Source: Schizophyllum amplum
Lineage: Eukaryota > Basidiomycota > Agaricomycetes > Agaricales > Schizophyllaceae
Reading direction: 5' to 3'
Assembly (NCBI GenBank): GCA_007026445.1
Contig: VDMD01000001.1
Location: 3,534,001 to 3,598,000, forward strand
Length of the DNA: 64,000 nt
How positions within the stretch are numbered: the first letter of the stretch is position 1; each line of letters starts with the position of its first letter. Made by a program: the position numbers and the translations under genes. The notes below the pieces were generated by a model. It made no database searches. It was not told the DNA's origin and was given only the letters and a program-made list of their open reading frames with translations. Of the stretch, positions 10,953 to 19,363 are shown piece after piece.

Positions 10953-12313
10953 TCACCTATCTATCGCCACGTTCATTGCGCCCTGTATTGCCTTCCAGAA
11001 CGCTGGTGCGTCGCCCTTGCGCACATTGTACACATGTGGCGGATGTTCGTACTTCAGCCCGTCGTGCTGCGTTATCCACGCGCTGCGATCCTCCGGATGC
11101 TGCGCGTCCCACTGAAAGATCGGATTGACGAAGGGCACCCCCATGCACAACGCGTCGTACGGACTCGGACTCAGCGGCGGGCTGCCGATACCCACCAACA
11201 CCCGACTCCGCGACAGCTCGCCGTAGAACGCCTTCTTATCCAGCCTGCCGAAATTCGCCACGCCCGCCGGCACCGGCTTCTTCCCATCCTCGTCGTCTAT
11301 CATGCCCGCGACGAAGCGCGCAGGCGCGTGCGCGTCGTCCAGTGCCACGCCCGCCCACGCGTACTCCTTGTTGTGGAAGTAGGAGAGCCACTTGGCGAGC
11401 ACGTACGCCTGCTTGGGGCGCTCGGCGTGCGGGACGACGGGGAGGGCCTCGCAGGTGCGTTGGATGCTGTAGCCGAGGTAGGTGTTGTTGACGCCGTTGC
11501 CGCGGGATATGACCGGGTAGTTCTCCGGGCTGAGCGTCCAGGGACCGCCGAGGGGGTGGTCTGGACTGCCCCAGAAGTGGAAGGAGAGCAGTTTCCAGAT
11601 GGGCACGCCAAGGGGATTTGTGGGCGATTTGACGCAGGCCGGGTCGTTGTAGCACTTGTCGACGTCGTATGCCTCGGCGATGACAACTTTGATGAAGTCG
11701 GGGAATAGGCGATAGGTGCGTACGAGGTCACTGTAGTCCCCCGACGTGACGAGAGGGCTGTAGCCCATCTCCTGCAGAGCGACGAGCTACGAAATATGGG
11801 TATATCAGGATCTTTTCTGAAGATCGCCAAGGACATACGACGCTCTTAGCCCTGAGATGAACGTGAACTCGGGCAAAGGAGTAGCATCGAGACGGACGAA
11901 GGACTTACCATATATCTTCGCCCGATACACGACCTTCTATCGAGGCTGGTGAAATGTGATTAGAAAAAATCACAGAAAGGGCTGTCTAATCACGCACCTC
12001 GAAAATGCCCGCTGGCGAGGAGGACAATATGCGTCTGATTCTGGCCGCATGTCCCATCCGTGACACACGCTAGCAGCGCTCGCATTGTCCTGCTGTTCTC
12101 GTCTTCCCACATATCCGTTCTGTGAGGTTGTGCGACAGGCCAGAAGGACGATAGAAGCTCAGAACGGCTGCGTTGTGCTGAAAAATACTGATTGACGGCC
12201 ACGAGAAAAAAAGCGCCGGCGATGACTACGCAGACCACCAGCCAAATCAATCGGGGAGCTCGTCGTGTGCCGGGAAAAGGAACGGCTTTCGAGTTGCTCC
12301 TGCGCATTCTCAC
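10953..12313 (-). CDS. Family 18 glycosyltransferase, type II Golgi membrane protein (MGAT5-like catalytic domain)
   Basis: Four exons (12313-11998, 11946-11910, 11851-11839, 11786-10953) give 399 residues. The N-terminus is a type II anchor: basic MRMRRSNSK followed by a hydrophobic helix, LIWLVVCVVIAGAFFLVAV. The lumenal part contains EDIWAKSV, MGYSPLVTSGDYSDLVRTYR, YLGYSIQRTCEALPVVP and LVGIGSPPLSPSPYDALCMG. The last is the nucleotide-sugar binding C-terminal block of GT18 (alpha-mannoside beta-1,6-N-acetylglucosaminyltransferase V family). Agaricomycetes carry such genes, but the acceptor glycan is not established. The third exon is only 13 nt and is needed to keep frame. The family is inferred from motifs and is reasonably sure. 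Confidence 0.8.
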
Positions 12314-13343
12314 TCAGTCCAAACCCGACAAAGGCGCATAGGATGATGGTCAGCTCACCGTCGCGTATCGTCATCCCAGGGTTCCAAAGACAGCGATTCG
12401 CAGGACTCCTCGCTCCGGGAGAGCATCGCCGAGTCGGGTGTGTAAGTGACGGTTCAGTGCAAAGAGCGAGGGAGGAGCGAAAAAGTGTGCTGCGAGCCGG
12501 ACCGAACAGCGTCGCGTCATTGCTGCCAGGCCACGTTTCACGGGTAGCAACGCGGATCCAGAGCCTTATTAGCGTCCTGTTAGCGTCGAACCTTCGGGCC
12601 AAGTCAGACAGCCACTCACAGAGCTAACCCGTACGAGCTAGTAGGCAGCTGTTACCGCACATGTACCACATCTGTTTTCACAGAGAAACATTCGCACGAG
12701 AAGTCAACATGAGAGACTGGGAAAAGTAACTTTCAGCGGAGTTTCCATTTCAGATCTGGCGCAGTGCACATGTCAGTGTCCAATATTGATACTCAACGTG
12801 TAAGAGTAGTTCGCGTTGGATACAGGATGGAAAGCACGATGTCGAGAAGAAGGATAACTCACTGCGGTCGCTGACTGCGATGCTTCAAGAGAATACGTCC
12901 AGGTTTCGCGTGGAGGGTGCATAACAACGGATGCAACGATTTTTAGCATACTCAGCAGGCAGAATCTCGGTCTTGATGATAGCGAGCTTGCGGTCGAAAT
13001 CGTTGCAGCGGGAAGTCTGAACAAAACCTCTGATGCTCCAATTTGAGGTCAGACTCATGGAGCAGCAGTAGAGCTTTGTAAAGAGAGAAGAGAATCGAGT
13101 TGTAGCGCCAAAGTGAGTGGGTGTTGCGGTGGTCGTGCAAGACAAGGTGCGAAGATACTGTATATAGTAGTAGTACGGACATAAGTTGCGCGTCGGGAAA
13201 TGCCGAGACTCTCTGATTCTATGTTTGCCACAATGGCTTTCCCATGACTTGGACTGGACTTGGATATTCATTTCGCGTACCAGCGCATACACCCTCATAA
13301 CTCACAAAGTCTGGGCCTACTGCCGGCATATATGTAACCTTGA
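12314..13343. other. Intergenic region
   Basis: About 1 kb upstream of the GT18 gene and downstream of the glutaredoxin gene. Several open frames overlap on both strands but none has recognisable motifs or a consistent exon structure. I see nothing that supports a gene. Confidence 0.4.
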
Positions 13344-14116
13344 CTATATACCATCCGCTGCAACTGACGGCTCCACCACGGCCACCTCGACCCCCGCCTC
13401 CTCCAGCAGCGCCCTGAGCTCCCCGTCTCTGTGCAGCTTTTGTACATCATCCGACCCGCCAATCGAGCGCCCGCGCACGATGACGTTGGGGAAGGTTGCG
13501 CGGCCCGTAAGGCGCCCGAGCAGCTGCTTGATCTGCACGCCGTCGTCGCGTAGGTCGACCTCGACGATAGACGGCGGTGGCGAGAGCTCGTACTTTTTGG
13601 TGAGCAGCTTCTTCGCGCGTTTCGAGTATCTAGAGCATGATCAGCTCGCTTCCACACCAGATCACGCATAACTACGCACGGGCAATATGTCTATTCGGGT
13701 CCGTCAGCACGTATTTACAAGATACGTCGGCCACGACCACGCACCTTGCTAAAGATCACCACCGGTGTGCGCTCGTCAAGATCCGCCGCCTCCTCCTCCC
13801 AGTCCACCTCCTCGTCCCCCGCATACACCGCCAGCGGCAGCGGCTCCGTCGGATCCGTGTGCCCCAGCGTATGCGGGTGCTCGCCCGTCACCAGATGTAA
13901 CAGACCGTATATCTCGTTGATCTCCGGTCGCGGTGGGGCGCGCAGGGCGTGCGACAGCGCGCGTAATGTGTACTGGGGGATCCCGGCGAACAGCGCAAGC
14001 ACGGCCGCGCAGGCGAGCGCGAGGAGCACCTGTGCGCGGCGCCGCCGCGCAGAGGGCGGCGGAGAGAAGGACGGGTTAAAGGAGGGGCGCTTGCGGTTTG
14101 TGGCGGGGAGGCTCAT
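13344..14116 (-). CDS. Membrane-anchored monothiol glutaredoxin (Grx6/Grx7 type)
   Basis: Three exons (14116-13745, 13690-13680, 13629-13344) encode 222 residues. A basic Pro/Ser-rich N-terminus (MSLPATNRKRPSFNPSF) precedes one transmembrane helix, AQVLLALACAAVLALFAGIP, near residues 28-47. The rest would lie in the ER/Golgi lumen. After VVIFSK the active site is TYCPYS, in which the second cysteine is replaced by Ser, as in yeast Grx7. The glutathione-binding segments GRATFPNVIVRGRSIGGSDD and the helix VQKLHRDGELRALLEEAG follow. The middle exon is only 11 nt and supplies the Thr-Tyr-Cys-Pro bases of the active site, completed by the next exon. Likely role: redox control or Fe-S/glutathione chemistry in the secretory pathway. 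Confidence 0.9.
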
Positions 14117-14253
14117 CGTTGTCGTCGTCGGCGGTGGTGGTGATGGTGGGGACGACGTGGAGGCGCCGGTAAGTACCCCGGATTTGCGATCGCCGCGCGC
14201 CTGATCGGTGACCGGCGACCGGCGCGGGAGGCCGCACCTTGCCTCCGTTCACA

Positions 14254-15383
14254 ATGTCGCGTCCCAAAGTCGAGTATGTGCTGTTTGACATGGATGGTGA
14301 GTGGGATCAGAGGTCGGGGACTGGACTGAGCTCACGATTGCAGGTCTGATGATTGATTCCGAGCGGGTTTACACGGATGTCACAAGTGCGCGCTGTCCCC
14401 CCGTCCCACTCAGCACTGATTCCTGAAGAAGCCGCGCCGCAGATGAGATCCTCGCGCGCCACGGGAAGACCATGACCTGGGATATCAAGGCCGGGTGCAT
14501 GGGAAAGCGTGCGTCGCATGATCTGTTTTCCTTTGTCCTCGAACTCATAGCGCACGTCCTCCTCCAGCCGAGAAAGAAGCCATCGCCCACCTCCTCTCCT
14601 TCTTCCCCGACATCGAGCTCGACCCCGAAGAATACGCCCTCGAGCGCAACCGCCTCCAGGACGCCGCCTGGCCCTCCATCCCCCTCCTCCCCGGCACCGC
14701 CCGCCTCGTCGAGCACCTCCACGCGCACGGCATCCCCATCGCCGTCGCCACCGGATCGCGTCGCTCCAAATACGCGCTCAAGACCGCGCACCTGGGCCAC
14801 GTCTTCGAAAAGTTCGGCGCGCGGGTGGTGTGTGGCGACGATCTTGCCGCCGCGCGAGGGAAGCCCGAGCCGGATATCTTCTTGACGGCGGCGAAGGGAG
14901 CGCTGGGGCGGAATGTGGGCGAGCCGGGTGTGGAGCCGACGGAGGCGCAGAGGGCGGAGCGGGCGAAGGGACTTGTGTTTGAGGACGCGATGCCGGGGAT
15001 GCAGGCGGGGAAGCGCGCGGGGATGAACGGTAAGCACTGAAGCGGTTCATTGTGAGGGGAGATGCGACGCGCTTTTTTCGAATTCACATTCGACGGATCG
15101 AGGAGCGCGTCTCATCATTGCCACTGTTTCTCTTCTTCATTCTGCTGCTTTCCTCCGACCATATACACCAATCTCTGGCAACGGCTAACGACTGTTGACA
15201 GTGGTCTGGGTCCCCGACGTGAACCTCCTCGACGTCCCACACGACAGCCACGAGCGACCGGACCAGGTGCTGCGATCTCTCGAAGATTTTGTGCCCGAGG
15301 AATGGGGTCTCCCGCCGTACTCGGCTAAGCCGACGGTGGAGGCTGGAGCGATACCAGTCGTCGATAGCGCATCTAATGCATGA
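14254..15383 (+). CDS. HAD-superfamily phosphatase (GS1/HDHD1-like)
   Basis: Five exons (14254-14296, 14344-14385, 14443-14508, 14568-15029, 15202-15383) encode 264 residues starting MSRPKVEYVLFDMDG. Motif I (FDMDGLMIDSE) is split by intron 1 and carries the nucleophilic Asp. Motif II is PIAVATGSRR. Motif III is GKPEPDIFL. Motif IV is LVFEDAMPGMQAGKRAGMN. The alpha-helical cap matches the PGM-like/GS1 group, which includes pseudouridine-5'-phosphatase and sugar-phosphate phosphatases; the substrate is not determinable. The C-terminal tail and stop codon overlap a minisatellite based on gaccgtcgatagcgcat, so the last residues (PVVDSASNA) may be variable. Confidence 0.9.
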
Positions 15384-15446
15384 CCGTCGGTAGTCCTAGG
15401 GTGAATGACCGTCGATAGCGCATAGGGTGTATGACCGTCAATAGCG
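15357..15446 (+). repeat. Minisatellite overlapping the 3' end of the HAD gene
   Basis: Three to four imperfect copies of a unit built on gaccgtcgatagcgcat plus a spacer near agggtgtat. It begins inside the HAD coding sequence and continues about 60 bp beyond the stop codon. Copies differ by a few substitutions. Confidence 0.6.
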
Positions 15447-15818
15447 AATCTACTACTGCATGGCCATCGTCGTGATACACAGCATGGTCGTCTTTATGCG
15501 CGTTTGGAACCATGACCTTGGTTTCTTCCGACTTCGATGCTTTTGAGATCGACGGTGGCGTTGGGCACTTGTATGCGAGCGGCTCGACGCCTTCGCCAAA
15601 TTTGCAAGCACACAGCCGAACTTTGTCATTTGACCTATGTACCTGATACCTACTATGGGTAAGGGCATCGACAGGCTACATGATGGGCTGTAGCCCGTAT
15701 GCGTGGCTTGACAGTGTCCTACGCATACGCTGCATCCGGACGTTCAAGTTTGGATGTCACCTGATGTCACGTTCAGCGGCTGTCAGTGTCACGTTGTTCG
15801 CCCTTGCCTCAGACCATC

Positions 15819-18720
15819 ATGCCGTCCGACCCGGCTGCATCGCCGGATTTGTATGACACGGACGCTCTTGACAAGGAGGATGCTCGCGCGTGGGAAGACT
15901 GCTGATTTTCGAGTGAACGCCTTGCTCGGCCGCTCAACGATGCACAGGAATATTGGCAGAAGGCTCGTGATCCCATTCGATCGAAGGAGCTCTATCGCGA
16001 GTTGGGTGGCTATCAGACCTTCACTTCGGCGCCATCCTTATTTGCTACGCCGAATGTCCTCATCCGGAGGGAATACGAAGCCGCCTGGAGAGACATGGAG
16101 ACGGCATTCTTGACTGGTCGCGCATATTTTGAGACCACGGATGGCCCATCGCGCTACGGTGCGAATCTCAACGCCTGTATCTCGGTAAATGGCTGATCTG
16201 ACGACCTCAGAGGGTCATGCCATACCTGGGCCCCGGGCACCATACCCATCCGCATACACCATACTAGGCAATTCGGGTATCAAAAAGAACAGATCGAATA
16301 TGTTCTGCGCTCCAGATTGGCTGAGTACCACTCTATGCAGGAAAGACCATTTTCCTCAGTCTGGCTCTTCTACGTTGTCTAGGGAGACACTGGACCGTGT
16401 TTCTGCAGCTATTGTCGGAAAAATCGGAAAAGCCTAATTAGACGTACGACCCCCTAATGGCCTAATTATGTCAGGCGCGCCGCCCAATTAGGCAGGTATT
16501 ATGTCGGCTTAGGTCTGTTTAGCCGCTCTTAGGCTCAATTGTGCCCTATCCACTGCCCGACCGCCCCAAGCTCCAGGGTGCTCGTGGACGCTCGCTCGCG
16601 TGGGGTACCAAGGAAAGTCGGTGTGCTCTGCCATATGCCGACGTTGCCCTTGCTCCACGTATGTAGTAGCGCGGAGCAGAGCCTATAGCATTAGCTGGCA
16701 AGGCCCTTGGCTATGCCTGCCCGTTTCCGGCTCACGCTATCGAGTGAGATGATGTGGATACTAGATAGATTACATAGAGTCATTATTGGTACGCAATAAC
16801 ATGTCCGAATCAGTACTTAGTAGCATCGACCAGGTAACAGGTTCACGTTGTGGCTGGCCGAATGCAGGTGCAAGCAGCACACCTGGCATAATGCTCGCAG
16901 GACTCCTATCGGAGGGACAAGTAGTTCATAGTGTATATCCTTGACATTGGTCGCAAAATATTATACAACGCATTGCGCTGACAAGCTGTCTCGAGAAAGG
17001 AGTGGACGAGCGGGCGTGTGCATACACGACGTGTCGCAGAGCGATCGCGCTTGCGCAAGCGCGCGCGTGCCGACGTCCTACATGACCGCCAAAACACCCA
17101 TGAGCGATTACTCGTTCGAATCGTCGCCCGTGCTGGCTTACGCGACGGCGGCGCAATACTGCCAGCCTGGCCGCGTCACCCCTGTGACCCTGTCGTCGCT
17201 CAAAGAAGGCGTGGGAAATCTCGGCAAAAGCCGAGCGCTTTTGTAAGCAGCAGCGCCAACGACCCACGCCTGACCAGCGACCACCATGCACCCCAGCAAC
17301 CCATACTCCTAGTTGCCTCGCTGTTGTCAGTCAGATCCATTGTCTCGTTGATTATGGTGCCCCAGTCAACATCTGGGGTGCTAGAAATCATCAGGAGCGC
17401 TGGATGCCCCGCCAGATGCGCGATGACGTTCAGGCTGTAAGTCGTCCGCGCGGTATGTTGGATTTCTTCTAACAAACCCCACAGCGGGTCTGCAGTTTTC
17501 TATGTGCGTGAGGTGCGTGCGCCTTCTCTAACTGTCAGCCCATGTCTGACCAGTCGTTGCAGATGATCTCGGCGAGGCTTCTGTGTATCACAGCTTCGTT
17601 GCTATTCCCCACCCCCTTGTATATTATCATACCCTGCAAATACATCTCATTGTCTACATCGAGTTGGTGGTGATGTAGGGGTGGTCGCGGGGTACCGGGA
17701 GCGGTACCGCGCGATCGCCCCTGCTATTTTTTTTGTTATGCCCTGGCTGGCAGCCTAATTAGTCCTAATATTGGTGATTATGTGCGATTAGGCCTACTTA
17801 GCATAATCGGCCTAATAAGCGTGGATTGGAGATAGGCTTGCGTTAATTACCCCCCGGAGGCCTAATCGCCTAATATGGCCTAGCAAGGGGTAACTTGCGA
17901 CTTCAGATTTTTCCGACATAGACGCCGAAACCGTCTACATTTTCAACTCCGCCGGTGTTTTTCAACTGAACGCCGCTGACGTGAACTCTCCGGCTCTGAG
18001 AGAAGCACCCCCTCGGGCGACGTGGTTTCTTGTCGACTCAAGTACGACCCTTCACAGCGTGCCCCGTGACATATATAAAGTAAATCGATTCCTCATCCAA
18101 GCTGCGTCTCCGCAGACCGACCGCGCTAGATGGACGAACAAGAACAATTACTTCAGGTCTGTATATCTGATGAATCCCATGCCCTTGGAAGAGGTACAGC
18201 TGTCGTACGTGCATCTACGTTTCATGGGAGCACCTGCAGCTCACCGTGAAGTAATTCCCTCAGGTATTCCTTGGCTGCCACTCGAACCGAGGACACCGAT
18301 CGCATCACCGACAGTTTCTTTGCCAAATACGGGCCCTCTACACGTCTCGCTCATCGTGCCGCCAGCGCAGGAAAACTGTGGGAGGTCCAACCTGCGGCGG
18401 CGATCGTTGCGGCCCTTGGCGATCTCGACCTTCTGAAGCTTCGGGAATTCGTCTTCCAGACCATCCATATTCAGCTACGGATGGACGACAACGTCTCGCA
18501 TCACCTCCTTTTGACTCGCCCAGGCGACGAACGCCACCAAGTACAGGTTGACGTGGTTTCTGATCATGTCCTTGTCCAGTTGTTCAGCGCCCTGTCGCGG
18601 CCACAACGCCTCAATATACAAGCCTTCTTCGATCTCGCTGCTTCCATTACGGAAACGAGAACTTCAGCTAGTCACTTGTTGGAATGGCGCATGCAAGATC
18701 GCGGCCATGATCTCTCATGA
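15819..18720 (+). pseudogene. Crinkler/RHS-like P-loop NTPase gene interrupted by a DNA transposon
   Basis: Two gene halves flank a transposable element. The left half (about 15819-16411) encodes YWQKARDPIRSKELYRELGG, SLFATPNVLIRREYEAAW and the tail of a Walker A region (GNSGI, then GKTIFLSLALLRCLG). The right half (17921-18720) encodes VYIFNSAGVFQL, WFLVDSS, FLIQAASPQTDRARWTNKNN and LMNPMPLEEV. After an intron with donor at 18206 come FFAKYGPSTRLAHRA and the C-terminal helical region, ending at TGA 18718-18720. This order matches my recollection of the large agaricomycete family related to Crinkler/RHS effectors. The left half also has in-frame TGA codons at 15903 and 16194 and a disturbed Walker A, so the gene was probably decaying even apart from the insertion. 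Family call is from motifs; no function is claimed. Confidence 0.6.
16412..17918. mobile_element. 1.5-kb non-autonomous DNA transposon with 13-bp TIRs and TA target duplication
   Basis: The ends are perfect 13-bp inverted repeats, tgtcggaaaaatc at 16413-16425 and its complement at 17906-17918. TA occurs at both flanks (16410-16411 and 17919-17920). Removing the element plus one TA makes the split host gene continuous and in frame, which fixes the boundaries independently. Both subterminal zones (about 16430-16545 and 17750-17885) are packed with GCCTAAT/ATTAGGC motifs in both orientations. The interior (16560-17740) has open frames, for example minus 17475-17200, but no transposase recognised. 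A TA duplication suggests a Tc1/mariner-like or other TA-inserting superfamily; the TIR itself is not one I recognise. Confidence 0.75.
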
Positions 18721-19363
18721 GAACGGGCATTATTACCACAGGTACCACATGTAGTTCTACGAGGGCTCGAATAACAGCCTCCAATTCGAACACACAGCAT
18801 TGTAGCTCAGGAACCAGCCGGGGAGAAGCTCAAGCTACACTGGCAGAGGAGAAAAGCAAATTTGGCTGGCGAAGAACGAGCAAACTATCGACGCATTTGT
18901 CTATAATTCGCAGGACAACGTCGTCAGTGCCTTCCAGTAGTTGCAGATGACGAAGAAGAAATGGAGGCCGATATAGCTCAGTGCTGTCGCGGTCCCATGG
19001 TCGCCGATATAGCTCAGTGCTGTCGCGGTCCCATGGTCCCAAATTATACATGCGAAACACTGGACTTGGTCGAAGGCCCAAACGCGAATCCGCACGAGAA
19101 CAGAGTATGCCTTCAAGGAGCCCTCGACGCAGTCTCGAGTCATCAGTAGCAGTGTCAGTAGGCCGTCATCGATTCATCGCTGGAAAGACTCGTGGGCAAT
19201 ACACATACCTCTTCTTTCACTAGCACTGTTAGGGCGCACTGCTCCTCGACAAAATGATGGCTGTCAGACTTCATTTTTCCATTCTCAAGCCATATATCGC
19301 TATAAGCACACAGGGGGTACACCGGAGGTACAAGTACACAAAGTAATGGCAGCCAATTCCCTC
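18721..19363. other. Intergenic region downstream of urease and the NTPase relic
   Basis: About 640 bp containing the 36-bp tandem duplication listed separately. Short open frames on both strands cross the duplication (it is 12 codons long, so it stays in frame on either strand). No motif supports a gene. Confidence 0.4.
18967..19038 (+). repeat. Perfect 2 x 36-bp tandem duplication
   Basis: Two identical adjacent 36-bp units beginning gccgatatagctcagtgctg; the second starts exactly at 19003. Perfect identity indicates a recent duplication. Confidence 0.9.

Noticed and set aside
10957..11708. Long plus-strand frames over the GT18 gene
   Set aside because: Shadows of the coding strand, with no family motifs.
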